A DNA stretch of 64,000 bases from Artemisia argyi (Eukaryota; Streptophyta; Magnoliopsida; Asterales; Asteraceae). The stretch spans positions 75,095,757 through 75,159,756 of the forward strand of contig CM060686.1 in assembly GCA_030686995.1 (NCBI GenBank). Direction: 5' to 3'. The first letter of the stretch is position 1. Each line of letters begins with the position of its first letter. The position numbers and the translations under genes are program-made. Of this stretch, positions 32,649 through 43,910 are shown piece by piece. Below the pieces are notes generated by a model. That model was not told the DNA's origin. It did not search any database and saw nothing but the letters and a program-made list of their open reading frames with translations.

Positions 32649-33299
32649 GCTATGTGTATATCTACTTTTTAGTAATTTCTATTTGGGGTTAACATCCCTA
32701 CTGTTGCAGCAGGGAGCTAGTCTCCTGTTTGTTTGGAAAATGAAATTTCACATTTTCACTTTGTACCTTTCAATTTTTAGATTTTACATATGTGGCCCTT
32801 CGTTTAAAACCTTGCAGCACACAAGTTCTCTGCTGTCCACAGCAGAGATAATTTCCCCTTTCTATTTATACCTCGCGTGCATATCACATTTAAAGCTAAA
32901 GCAAGATGGACTAATCATATAGTTGACTCCCCCACCCACGAAAGTCAACAATTTATTATATGAAAAGACATGGGCTGATAATCCAGGAGAGGAGAGATGG
33001 GTTTGACACATAAATTAGTTATAGTAAACTTTATAATGTTTCTCTTTCTGAAGGCTTGCAAAAATGAAGCTCTTTCAATATACACATTTCCTCATAAACA
33101 GCTTTGTTATACAATAGGAGACGAAACTAGCAAGACAAGCTATCTGTTATCTTTTGTGTTTCAAAGTAAGCTGCCAGAAATTTTTAATGCATTCGAGGTT
33201 TCATTTATCTGTACTTCCTTTCTTTAATTACCAATGTGCAAATTTATGTTCTCTATCTTTTAGTTTTAAGGTCAATTGAATCTAAATAAACGTTAACAC
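32649..33299. other. Unassigned interval
   Basis: No supported gene; the short frames at 32626-32922 and 32997-33227 have no recognisable domain. Confidence 0.3.
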
Positions 33300-33302
33300 A
33301 AC

Positions 33303-33336
33303 GCCCCCGCCGCAACGCGCGGGTTACCCCACTTGT
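33303..33336 (+). mobile_element. Helitron 3' terminus (aged)
   Basis: CCCCCGCCGCAACGCGCGGG can fold into a short GC hairpin and is followed by TTACCCCACTTGT. This resembles a Helitron 3' end (hairpin, ~10 nt, CTAG|T) with CTAG changed to CTTG. The matching 5' end is not assigned. Confidence 0.5.
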
Positions 33337-33349
33337 TAATTAATAATTA

Positions 33350-33380
33350 TCTATACTACATATAAAAAATATACATTTAT
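33350..33380 (+). mobile_element. Helitron 5' terminus
   Basis: TCTATACTACATATAAAAAA begins after A, fitting the Helitron 5' start TC with the common TCTATACTA motif. It sits 14 bp after another Helitron 3' end, as in Helitron tandem arrays. Its 3' partner could be 38540, which would place the gene at 35707-36447 inside it, but that pairing is not proven. Confidence 0.45.
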
Positions 33381-34310
33381 TTAAAACCAAAAAATAAGTA
33401 ACATTGTTTGACTAAATTACCTTTACTTATAAAAGTTAATACAATTTATTAAATAGTTAAATAGTTAACTACAATTTAAACAACTAATAAACTTTCTTCA
33501 CTCTTACTTACTCCACACCATATATACGTAAAAGAAATGAACACACAAATCGACATCGTCACTATGTATGGATAATCGTCTAGTATCAATGTAAAGTTAG
33601 CAGCTTGAAGTTCAAAATAATATGGAAAATGATTGAGGCATAAATTATGTGCTTAAATTCATGACTAAACATGTACGGCATGATCATGATTGTTTGTAAA
33701 AAAGTGAGTTCTGTATTTGCAGCCATCAGAATGATATCACACAGACTTAGCCATGAATTTAAGCATCAATACTCAAATAATATACTGAATTTAATTTCAA
33801 CTTTGGCTCAAAAGATCTTTATCAAGACACGTATAGTACCACCAAAAATAAACATAACACAAAAATGATTAATGGTACCCAAAGCCTATTTTTGACCGTT
33901 TATGCTAAAAAGCCTATAATCACAATCTTCTTCTCTCGACCATTTATATTGCCTAGACTTTTATGTCAATCAACCGACAAAAAGAAGCGGTCAAATTTGA
34001 TATTTCTATAAAATTGTCAACTCTTCTTGAATAAATAACAATATTTACAGGACGTAGGATTTATATACTTTATTAGCTAAAAAGCGTAATTTTTGGCTTG
34101 ACTATGGTTTCAGAAGAAGTTATTAATAGCTAAATTTTGCTGTAACTCTTGACAAAGAATGATTTACCACCGTTTTTCCCAACAAGTCTCCGTTTCAAAT
34201 AAAGAAATTGTTACTTTTCCCTAAAACTTATGCTTAATAGTACCTGGATTGATTACTAGGTCCTTTATTTTAGGCAAATCTTGTTATTTAAAATTTAAAA
34301 CAAAAACCAC
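33381..34310. other. Unassigned AT-rich interval
   Basis: No gene, repeat or element end that I can support. Confidence 0.3.
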
Positions 34311-34311
34311 A

Positions 34312-34620
34312 ATTTTTTTTTTTTTTTTTTCATAATAAGCTTGTATTTTCATTATAATATTCAATTACAAGTGGCATGCAGGTAAACGGGCCACAAGCTG
34401 CGCCGCTACCCCCTTTTTGTATTGCAAAGCCTACTCTGTTGAAAATAAAACATTGGCCCTTAGCAGCCGGCGAGTTACTTTGCACAACTTTCTTCACGCG
34501 ATCGAGGAGCTTGATTGCTTGGGGGGCTATCGCCCCAAAGGTATCAATATACATACCCGAAAAATTGTGGCACCGGAAAAGTTTGGTAATTGATAGACTT
34601 TGGTTGGTCGTTAACAAAGA
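34312..34620 (-). pseudogene. 3' end of a retroelement-type ORF with poly(A), frameshifted
   Basis: On the minus strand MYIDTFGAIAPQAIKLLDRV, a KGQCFIFNRVGFAIQKG stretch and a poly(A) run (34311-34330 as T) follow each other. After the G-run the printed frame becomes nonsense. Removing one G from the run gives VAAQLVARLPACHL and a stop. That C-terminus recurs in plant mobile-element proteins that I cannot assign to a named family with certainty. The poly(A) suggests a 5'-truncated retroposed copy. Confidence 0.5.
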
Positions 34621-34943
34621 TCTTCTATAACAAATTTTGTCTTTATGATTTGTAGCAGCTCTTTCGAGTACAAAATGACCGCTTATGCCAACTTTTTCTA
34701 GCTAGACCACTAGTACTAGAGATGGCAATAAAACACTTGACAATACGCAATGCAACTTGTGTTTTTTTTCCCAAACTAATTAAAGATCGGTTAGTTCGAT
34801 CAAACTCATCTAAATTTGTCAAGAATTTCTCATCATGATATGTATAATGCAAGCATTTCATTGATAAACTAATGTGGTACAAACGAGAATAACAATAGAC
34901 GTCTTGTTTATCACACATTTATGCTTCGGCCCTGACATGCTAG

Positions 34944-35044
34944 CATGGGCGGAGACAGGAGGGGGAACGAGGGCACGTGCCCCCCAAGCTAAAAAAGTTG
35001 TAGTGTAAATTTTCTAAAATAGTTGGCCTTTCTTGTAATTTGCA

Positions 35045-35083
<39 letters not shown>

Positions 35084-35159
35084 AACCCAATTTGCAGTGT
35101 AGTTTGTAAAATTAATCAACTTGTGCCCCCTCGAGCAAAACTTTCTGGCTCCGCCCTTG
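34944..35159. mobile_element. hAT-type MITE with 8-bp target duplication
   Basis: The 216-bp element has terminal inverted repeats CATGGGCGGAG and CTCCGCCCTTG (one mismatch) and perfect CATGCTAG duplications at 34936-34943 and 35160-35167. The 8-bp duplication and CA...TG ends fit hAT. A second inverted pair, GGGCACGTGCCCCC and GTGCCCCCTCGAG, lies inside. It contains C29A12 (35045-35085) and no ORF. Confidence 0.88.
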
Positions 35160-35511
35160 CATGCTAGATACAACAATACAACATTGTGTTTGGCGTAGAG
35201 CATTTTCAGAATATTTCGGAGCGGTGAGCATTTAGTATTGTAATTTTAATGCTAGTTTAGCAAGCAATGCAAATAGTTTTTTATATATTTTTTTTCAGAA
35301 TATGCTTATTTTCAAATTTTATAAAAAAAGCTACGTTACCAAACAATTTTATAAACAAAAAACTGCACTGTTATTGCTTATTTTGCCAAACATAGCTTAG
35401 CACTCAAAAGCAATAATATGAAAATTTTATAATATAGCTCAACAAAAATCTAAATCCAAAATGGTAGTAGCCCTATGATTAGTCGGCTTGCAATGTCGAG
35501 TCATAAACCAG

Positions 35512-35552
<41 letters not shown>

Positions 35553-35706
35553 AGATCCTAAGTTTTAGACAGCATGAATTATTAATAGAGGCATAAAACA
35601 AACAATTGTTATTAATCATATCATATCAATAATGTAATCTATACCAAACTCACATTTCATACTCGTAATAATTACAAAAAACCAAAAATAAAAATAAAAA
35701 TAAAAA

Positions 35707-36447
35707 TCACCGGATTTGACTAGGCCTTCCAAAATCGGCAAGTTTCCTTGATCTATTAGCACAAAACGCCTTGGTATTCATCAAATTAGCAACCCTAATT
35801 TCACCTGACACACCACCACCATCATTCCACTGCCTATTCGGACTAGGCCTTACTATATACGGACTCACACAAAAGGTCAATCCAGATCCATTCCTTGCAT
35901 GTCCCCGTCGTCCCATCCTACGCGGCGTATTCTTCCACGACTCCGTCGTCGACTCATCACACGCGCCACCTTCGTCGTCAGAGTTTCTCGCCGGTGACAT
36001 TCCTCGGTCCCGGCAGTACTGCCGTCGCACCGGTGCGGTCACAACTGATTCGTCAACGTGAACAGTTTTTTTCCTACGATGCAATATACTCGATATCCAT
36101 GAGGATGATGACGTGGCATCGTCTTCGTTTTTGTGTCTAGATCTAAAAAAATTTTGAAGCGAAAGGAAGCGGATAAAGCTTCTTTTTTTAGGAGCTGCTG
36201 AAGTTGATGTTGTTACTTGTGGTGTAGTGTAGAAGAGCTGATCGGAGTGGCTGTGGTGATGACGTGGCGGATCGGAATAATCTGATTTCCGGCTGGTGAG
36301 ATGGACGGAATTATGGTGTTTTAGGGTTTCTAGGGTTTGGTTATGTTGTTCTTGAATTGCGATGACATGTATTAGACGTTCACGGAGACAAGTTGAGCAT
36401 ACGCCTATGGTGCTGCTTAGATCGGTGTAATGTTTCTTACACCTCAT
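35707..36447 (-). CDS. Plant-specific protein of unknown function, N-terminal RCKKH...GVC..CLRERL motif
   Basis: An intact intronless 246-codon frame from the ATG at 36447. The N-terminus MRCKKHYTDLSSTIGVCSTC has Cys at 3, 17 and 20 and is followed by LRERLIHVIAIQEQ. This layout occurs in a family of small plant proteins and is loosely like the N-terminus of DUF740/OCTOPUS-like proteins. The middle is Ser/His-rich and basic. The C-terminal RRMGRRGHARNGSGLTFCVS and VRPSPNRQW block looks conserved. There is no signal peptide or membrane segment. It is higher in G+C than its surroundings and has no transposon motif, so it is the best host-gene candidate here. Subcellular location and role are unknown. 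Confidence 0.7.
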   Translation of the reverse strand: MRCKKHYTDLSSTIGVCSTCLRERLIHVIAIQEQHNQTLETLKHHNSVHLTSRKSDYSDPPRHHHSHSDQLFYTTPQVTTSTSAAPKKRSFIRFLSLQNFFRSRHKNEDDATSSSSWISSILHRRKKTVHVDESVVTAPVRRQYCRDRGMSPARNSDDEGGACDESTTESWKNTPRRMGRRGHARNGSGLTFCVSPYIVRPSPNRQWNDGGGVSGEIRVANLMNTKAFCANRSRKLADFGRPSQIR

Positions 36448-38320
36448 TTACAGTGTACGCGGCTTAACTGAGGTATTCTGTCACGTTTTTGAATTGAAAT
36501 ATAAATCTGTTAACAGGTTACTGAAGATTGAGTTGTTGACTCAGATGTACAAATCTATATATGTGTCTCTATATATCTATTGTATATAGTTTTGGTGGAT
36601 TGTTTAGGTAAAAATGGAGGATTGGTTTGTGAGGGAATTGAAGAAGACAAGATTTGTGGAGAAGATTTAAAGGAAATGGTGAAGAATGTATAGAAATGAG
36701 TGTTTTGTGTTTGTTTTTGTGTTTGTGCTGGTGGGTGTAGGGGCCTAGGGTATTGGATTGTATTTACACTTTTATCTCCTTGTGATTTTTTGTAGAGTAT
36801 TAATTAATGGAAAGTGTTTTTTTTGAAAAGGTCAAGAAAAAAATTGTGATTCGTGATGTAATAAGACAGCGTTTTGACGTAGTGTGTGATTTCCGAATGA
36901 ACAGGATTTGATTGTTTTATAACACAACTTGTGGAGAAGACGTGTCATAGTTCAAATCACCTCGTTTTGGGTGTTATGGCATCTTAAACAAGAGACGTGT
37001 TTAAGATGTAACGATCAATTTTGTAATCTGTTAGTGACACTTCTTCTCATATGTAATTGTTTTGCGCCTATTTAATTGATAGGTAGCGTTTTTCATTTGT
37101 ATCCTTCAAAAAACCAAAACAAATCCAAGAACCGATAGTTATAAGTAAAACCTTATATATGATCTCTGTTAAAGTGGGAGTATATTTCATAGTTTGTTGT
37201 TTTCATCACCAAATAATGTTTTCCATCACGGTAATGATTTAAGACGCAGTTGTGCTCTTTAACGCACGATGATGATTTCAGTAAATTAAGCTTGTTTGTC
37301 GAGCTTATTCTGTGTGGGTTTTTTTTTGTTGGGTTTGTGTGAGCTTGTTGTTTTAATCTAGTGAAAAGTCAAAATTTCAAAACTCAAAAGCTTATTGAAG
37401 GGCCAAACATGTGATGAGATAAACATGATGGGGTGTAAAAAAAGTTGATCCGTTAGGAAAACGATAAACTGACAGCGTGGTGTACACAAAATTCACACGT
37501 AATATTTTCTCGGCGCATTTTTTTATAGGAGAAGAAAATTATTCGTTGATTCCTTCTAAAAGAATAGTTTTTGGAATTTTAGTCCATAGTTATTGGTTGT
37601 TTGAAACAGTGGATCTATAACAACATCATAATTAATTAAGATATTATAATTGATTCAAAATTTAAGTTGTGTATAAGTCGATTCATCATCAATCAAACTT
37701 ATAATAATACTATTAGGGTCGCACATTCTGATACATCCATAAAAATTTAAAATGATATGTCATATTAATATGTGATGTTTTATTTTTATTTTGTCTCATG
37801 GTATTTTTGGTGTGCTTAACTTGTGTCTTATGGCACAAGTTAGAAAAACCCTTTTTAAAATCATCTCATACTTGTAGCTAATAGTTACTAAAACACGTCA
37901 TTTTATGAATTTTGTTTTGTGAAATTTATATAATTCTAGCATATCTCATTATATCAATTGTGTTTTTAAGTGAACGTCAGTTTAAAATAACATTAATTGA
38001 AGTTGTTGTATATATGAATTTATGCATTATATAAAACATTGCTTAAGAACTTGTTTAAAATTTATTTTAAAACGTCTTAGAAAAGAATAAAGATAGAGGG
38101 TATAAAATGATTTATATGGAGCTTAGATAATATTTTTAACTAAATGGGTTTCACATTTATTTATACGTTCTTTAGCGGCAAAGAATTTATTATGGTGCTC
38201 CAGCAAGTTGCTAAAGACAAGCAGTTTCCTTGTTAAGCCCAAAAACGTTAGTCCGTAATTACTAGGCATATCCATATATTGCTCTTCTTGACATAATTCC
38301 CGACATATCATACCCCCCTA
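36448..38320. other. Upstream region of the host gene and unassigned DNA
   Basis: The first ~200 bp are the likely 5' UTR and promoter of the minus-strand gene, with TATA-rich sequence at about 36555-36590. The remainder is AT-rich with no gene I can support. Confidence 0.4.
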
Positions 38321-38322
38321 AA

Positions 38323-38540
38323 TTATACTACGTATATATATACTAAAGAGGGGGAGGAAAATAGTGCCGAGCACTGTAGCAGCTACAGTGCTTTGTACAG
38401 TAACTTTTTTTTTGCATCGCGAGATGTACGTTACGCATCGCGAGTTGTACATCACTGTAGCCGCTACAGTAATTAAAAAAAAAAAAAAGTCTTTCGGTAA
38501 CACCGCATTCCCGCAACAACGTGCGGGTTTATAAAACTAG
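38323..38540 (+). mobile_element. Short non-autonomous Helitron
   Basis: The left end TTATACTACGTATATATATA resembles a Helitron 5' end. The right end has CCCGCAACAACGTGCGGG, a hairpin, then TTTATAAAACTAG|T, a textbook Helitron 3' end. Inside are the palindromes CACTGTAGCAGCTACAGTG and ACTGTAGCCGCTACAGT and two GCATCGCGAG(A/T)TGTAC units. About 218 bp, no ORF. The segment after the left end matches 20343-20405. Confidence 0.7.
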
Positions 38541-39348
38541 TTTTATCCTAAAGTATGACAAGAATGTGTCTTCGTTCTGTCATTTTAACCACCCTGTTTG
38601 TGGATATTTAGCATGTGAGTTACAATTGTTGGTGTTGAGGTGACTATAAAACCGATCTATGTATAATATTATACAAAGTATTAAGGCCATTTTTTTAATG
38701 AAAAAATTTTAAAATTCATTTGTCAATTACGGAAATTTCTATACCTTGTTGCATACGCACAAAGAAATGTTATATCTAGAAAATTAAGTGTATTAAATTC
38801 GTAAACTTGTAACAGTCATCTAACTTAATACGAGAAATGACAGAACCACTCACAAAATTCACACAAAAGAATCACTCAATGACGTGTCAGCGAGTGATTG
38901 GTTTAATAAGAAAGACGAGAGAGAAACAGCCAGAAAATGCACCAGTCACCCGATGACATGTCAACGACTCGATTTTTTATGTTAATTTTGTAAGTGGGTC
39001 TAGCATTGCTCAATTAATATAGCCTGTTTAAACTATCTATAAACTTGTAATGATCTATTTAACTACTTGCAATTACGCTACTATCTTAACTAAAGTTATT
39101 GTTATTCGTAAATTAATTGTTAAAAAAAAGTATGACGAAATAACATCATATTGCCGGAAAATTTAGTCACGCGGTACCGCCACCGGATCGTACGGGTACC
39201 CTGATAGTAACGAATGATTTACTTATTTTTATTTTCACACTATCAAAATAATTTTTTTCATTTTTATTTGCTAAAAATGTCATAATAAGAAGATAACTTT
39301 AAGAATTACATAGATTGATGGTTTTTCTTCTAAAAGTACTTGTGTAAA
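38541..39348. other. Unassigned interval
   Basis: No gene or repeat recognised. Confidence 0.3.
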
Positions 39349-39499
39349 TGTTGTGTTGTTGAGAGACCACTTATCCTCGTAACATTTGTATAGTTGTGAA
39401 GGGAAGCTAATAGGTTGAGAGGACTCTAAGCGTTTGGTTGTAAGGCCCTAACCTTATGGGTAATAAGGTGTGTATCAATGTTACTAGTCATGCGAGACT

Positions 39500-39554
<55 letters not shown>

Positions 39555-39638
39555 CGTTTCTCTCTCTAGGGTAGAAGTATACACACCCACTCTCTCTCTC
39601 TAGATTTATAGTAGACGTTAGGATTATGGTGACCAACA
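39349..39638 (+). repeat. Copia LTR with adjacent primer binding site, body lost
   Basis: About 290 bp starting TGTTGTGTTG and ending ACCAACA. TGGCATCAGAGCC (39641-39653, tRNA-iMet type) follows two bases later. No gag can be read downstream, so only the 5' LTR and a leader fragment remain. The left end could also be 39354. Confidence 0.6.
39503..39554. repeat. (CT)n and (CTAT)n microsatellites
   Basis: About 16 CT units followed by four CTAT units, inside the LTR at 39349-39638. Confidence 0.95.
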
Positions 39639-39653
39639 ATTGGCATCAGAGCC

Positions 39654-40851
39654 AAATATGGTACGTTGTTGTGTTTAGTTGTGTTACTTTTAGCTTAAGA
39701 TCGCCATTAATAGTAAAATTTTACTTTTTGGAAGCCTAGAAGTGTTTTGGGTTTAGTATTTTTGTTATTTGGGTATTTAATCAACATTTGGGTCTTAATC
39801 ACCTCCTAATCACCTCTTTTTGTAAGTTAATTACATCTTCTTAAACTTTTCTTTTACTTTTATCACCCTCACAATGCATAAACATAGAAAGCACACATAA
39901 TCATTGCAATTAATTTCATAGATATTCGCACTCCTGAGCGCGCATTATAACATCCCTAAAGCCTGAGAAAACGTCTTATCAGGGATTTCATCACCAAAGC
40001 ATGAGCTCATCACCATATCTCCCTAATAGTCAATGTACTAATAGACTAGGGGGACTTGATAGTGCATAGGAGCTTTAACCCAAGTAGCTAAAGCCCATAC
40101 ACTTGAAGTAACCCAATACAAGCCCACCGAGGCTAAGGCCCGTCACAACCTGCTTAGGAAGCGTCTTCCCAGGCCAAATACAAACAAGGTCGTACCTGAT
40201 CAATATATTCATGCCATGACTCGCCTAAACATCTAAGCCAGGGTTGTTACAACGAACACCACATGTCACTACCTCATTCAAGCATAGGTAATGCTGCGAA
40301 CATCACGCTGATACATGATATTTTACATGGGACATTCCATGAATATGACGCGACCAAGGATGATATGCCACCCGTCATTCTTGTCTCCTCCTTTGGATAT
40401 CCACCACGTGGATCATTCTTGAACCATTGGATCACATCCATGGGTTGCACGAAACCCTAAGTATATCCCTATAAATACCAGGCCATTTCCCTAAAATGGA
40501 CCAAGTCATCTTTGACACAAAAATACACGCAAAAATTGACTTGTGAGTATTATTTCAAACCTTTACTATGTTCATACCTTGGGGTCCTTATCAAACTTAG
40601 GAAACCAAATGATTGATTACCCTCACCCAATACATACCTCACGTAAACAATTTCCAACTTGGTCTTGTAAGCAATCAAAAGCTAGTCAATCTAATAAGAC
40701 CATTTCAGTTTATAGAGAATCTTCAACAAAAGAAACCATACTCTATCATCGACGAATCAACATTTGGAGTCGCTTACTAAAACAAGTAAAATGTCATAAG
40801 TTCTTTGATGTTAGATGAAGTTATGAAATATTCAAATGGAACTCTTTTCGA
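39654..40851 (+). other. Copia leader remnant and unassigned LTR-like DNA
   Basis: After the leader, 40060-40500 has the look of a retroelement regulatory region, with CCCTATAAATACCAGG at about 40468. No matching partner repeat is in the window. The frames at 40263-40460 and 40543-40818 show no domain. Confidence 0.3.
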
Positions 40852-41118
40852 ATGATCTTACTCAATCTTCAAGACAAGCTGGATAAATTTTTGAATGATC
40901 AATCAAGAGGAATTCAAGATGAAGTTTATAAAGGATTAGATCCAGGTCAAGTTGTGGAACTTCACACTTGAGCAACCAAAAGAATAAAAGAAAAACTACA
41001 ATATCGAGAAGACATTCGTAGGCTTGAAATGATTCGTGGTTTACGAAAGTGGGGTAAAGTTTCATATTACATCTCAAGAGTCGAAGATAAAGACAAAAAA
41101 CAAACTTTGCTTCTTTGA
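40852..41118 (+). pseudogene. Unrecognised coding-like fragment
   Basis: A frame of 88 codons with a single internal TGA. It starts MILLNLQDKLDKFLNDQ and later reads RRLEMIRGLRKWGKVSYYIS. The charged, helical composition looks coding, but I cannot assign it. It is followed by an old gypsy LTR fragment on the other strand. Confidence 0.3.
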
Positions 41119-41139
41119 ATATGAAATGTAATCTTACTT

Positions 41140-41572
41140 AAAACTGGGAATTACACCTCATCTTCGATTTAAGGTTTTCCCACCGACACGAGTTGACGGG
41201 CGTCAAGATTTGTAGGGTGACGACATGATAGTGAAGTTGTGACGGTGTTAAGACATGGGTGGTGACGGCATCTCCACTTACTGGTCGGTCACAAAAAATA
41301 AAAATAAAAAATAAAAAATAATCCAAACTTCTCTTTCTAGGAACTTTTTGTGACGACGTTAGTTATCCTAGTTACAAATCCGAACTTTTGTCGTTTTCTT
41401 CCAAACACCTTCCAAATGAGCCCTAAACTTGTACGATTCTAGCAAAAGCATAATCTTTGACTTAGAAATAAGATAAAAAGGATTTTAAACCATAATAGAG
41501 ATAATGAGGAAAAATGCACAAAATAATGGGATAAATGACCCCTAAAATCGTTAGCAGAATGCACCTCATCAT
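41140..41572 (-). repeat. Old gypsy LTR fragment related to the 4164-5584 family
   Basis: On the minus strand it starts TGATGAGGTGC at 41572 and shows the same order as the intact LTRs: GGGGTCATTTATCCC, GGAAGAAAACGACAAAAG, and TGACG/CGTCA-like remnants. It is strongly diverged and truncated before U5. Confidence 0.6.
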
Positions 41573-41649
41573 TAAAAAACAAGACGAGTCTACCTCATAA
41601 TCTCTCTAGAGAACAATCAATCCTCTAGAGTAGGGGTGAAACGAGGTCG

Positions 41650-41722
41650 AGCTTACCAGAGCTCGAGCTCGGCTCGTTTATATATATAAAGCTCGAGCTC
41701 GGGCTCGATCTTATTTCGAGCC
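41650..41722. repeat. GAGCTCGAGCTCGG-rich inverted repeat
   Basis: GAGCTCGAGCTCGGCTCG and AAAGCTCGAGCTCGGGCTCG flank TTTATATATATAAA. The block can fold back. Such GAGCTC-rich repeats often belong to small DNA transposons, but no ends are visible. Confidence 0.5.
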
Positions 41723-41723
41723 T

Positions 41724-43910
41724 CATAATGTTTTTGGGTGATATTTGTATTAACAATCTCTCCCTTTTTGTTGAGGACAAAACATAAACTTTATTTTAAA
41801 GCAAATCACTAACTATAGTGTTAAGTCTTTAAAAATTTATATTTAAACTTGTTTAATTTGAATGATGAGAACTAGTTTAAGTTTAAATATGTTTTTCTCC
41901 CCTTTTTTGTCAAAACAAAAAGAAGAGTTGCGTAGCAGAATGATGCAAGCTAAGTGCTCCCCCTTGGACAATACTCCCCCTAGTTGGGGTGCCAAGATTG
42001 GGAATCATGGATTTTGAACCTACAAGAAAATGTTAGTTGTTGAAAAAGACTAAGCAACCACAACAAGTTATGAGAAGATAAGCAAGCATATCAGCATCAC
42101 AACAACTAAATGGTCAACCAACAATGCACACAATATAGTAGAACTGATTTCATTTCAAGTAAAATTTGACTTTTCTAAAAGTCAACGACAAGAAAAAAAA
42201 TCAGCATCCTACTTCTAAAAATAAAAATGCAATAAGGAAAAAATAACAAGAAAATAAAATCTTACATCTATAAAAGGAAGCCTATCTAACATAGTCTTAA
42301 TTTGGGGCAAAGCCTCCAAACGTACGCTCTAGGAATGGTTTGGGTGAGAAAGAGCATCTAAACGTTGAAGAATGTGTTAGAGAGCAAAGCGAGTTTCATC
42401 TTGGACATGGTGAAGCCTAATCTTAATGCTTTTCATTATTCTTCTACTCATGTTCTTTCTTCTCATCATTCTTTTCATCCACAACATTTTCCATAATATT
42501 GTCTTTCTCAAATTCTACTTCTTTCTCTGGTTCTTTCAAATCTTCATCCACATCATCTTTGTCTTTCACTACCTCTTCTTTCTCTTCCACCGTTTCTTGC
42601 TCAGGCACCCGTTAAAGCTTAGTCTCAGTTTGCATCACCTTCTTAAACACCTCGCTAAAATCCTCTGTCCCCATTGGTATGAATCTATCAGTTTCTCTTT
42701 TGGCACTCTCATACAAACTGTTGATTTCTTCATCTGGAAGTAACTTCAACTGACAAAGCTTCCATCCTTTCATGTTTCTGAGGTACTGCATATAATGTGA
42801 TATCTTTTGCTTAACAGTTGGACCCTTAAGCAACCTTCTTTTCTTTCTCTCAGCAACACACTTTTTTTTCTTAGTAACCAGTAAATCTTTCAACCATGCT
42901 CCTACACCAAAAGATGGTAGTTCTTGATCTTCTTGTTTCACCAACCTTGATAGCTCAATTTTCTGCATCAGTCCTTATCCGCTCAGCCTCCTAATCATCA
43001 TACTCTCTTTCTGCAATGGATCATTTTCTGCTTGTAATTGCTGTTGCTTTAAAAATGCTTGATCCTCTTCTTCTTGTATCTTTTTAGCAGCTATTTCATT
43101 GTAGGCAATTACTGTATCTTTTAGCCAGTATTCAAAAGGAATATGCATAGGCCATTCAGGCTGTTCAGGTTCTTCAATCATGATGGCTTTCCCTTTTCCT
43201 GAGTATGAATGTGACAGAGAGCTTGATTTGGCATTCTGAGCAGGCTCTCTAATCACCATACCCTTAACATGTTCTTTTTGTGGTGGTGGTTGAACAGTTT
43301 GTGGTGGTGGTGTTGGTTGTTCAGTAGGTGTAGATGATTGTTGTTGTTTCTCTGCTTCTTTGGCATTTGACTATTTCAGCAGAATCATAGTTTCAGCCGT
43401 AGATAAATCATCATCAGCAGCAGGATTTGCACTAGTAGTTGGAACAGCAGCAGTAAATAGATTTCCACTGGCAGCAGAAAGAAGTTCACTAGCAGCAGAA
43501 TCAACGTTGGCTACATATTGAACAAGTTTACCAACATCTTCTTCTCCCAAGGTTTTTACTGTCTCTGTCATTAATTCTAAAGCTTGTACCAATTGTTGAG
43601 GATCTAACTTCTTCAAAATCTCTATATGTGTCACTGGTTCAATCACTGATTCATTACCCTCTGCATCACCAGTATCAACATCCATATCAGAAGCAGGATC
43701 ATTTTTATCATGGATATTTGCCTCCCCTGAATCTTTAGTATCATTCCTCCCCTATTTTGGAGCATCCTCCCCCAAACTTTGATCATCCTCTTTTGAACCA
43801 TCAGTTGGAACAGCATCAGGATATTGTGAACTAGCAGCAACATCCGACTTTGCCGAATTTGCACTACCACCATCAGTATATAGAGTTGCACTAACGGAAG
43901 AAAGAAGTTC
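41724..43910 (-). mobile_element. 3' part of a third SIRE-like element (SIRE-3)
   Basis: Only the first ~32 bp of the 3' LTR remain (TGTTAATACAAATATCACCC on the element strand at 41755). The purine tract GTCCTCAACAAAAAGGGAGA and a 3' UTR follow and match 9140-9830 of SIRE-1. Further upstream lies a charged 3' ORF unlike those of SIRE-1. The upstream side is interrupted at 43911 by a copia insertion. Confidence 0.7.
42612..43910 (-). pseudogene. Charged 3' ORF of SIRE-3
   Basis: The frame enters from the insertion point, has one TAG at about 43755, and continues through MDVDTGDAEGNESVIEPVTH (43685). It then passes a Pro-rich linker, KGKAIMIEEPEQPEWP (about 43195), a Lys/Glu/Gln-rich helix and, after a further break near 42970, YMQYLRNMKGWKLCQLKLLP. 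Proteins of this layout are common downstream of copia pol in Asteraceae. No function is known and no catalytic motif is visible. Confidence 0.6.

Noticed and set aside
34940..35203. Gly-rich 87-codon frame
   Set aside because: It runs through the C29 tract of the hAT MITE and is not coding.
42426..42743. Hydrophobic plus-strand frame (Phe/Leu/Ile-rich), possibly membrane protein
   Set aside because: It is the complement of a Lys/Glu-rich minus-strand region of the SIRE-3 3' ORF; such complements always look hydrophobic.
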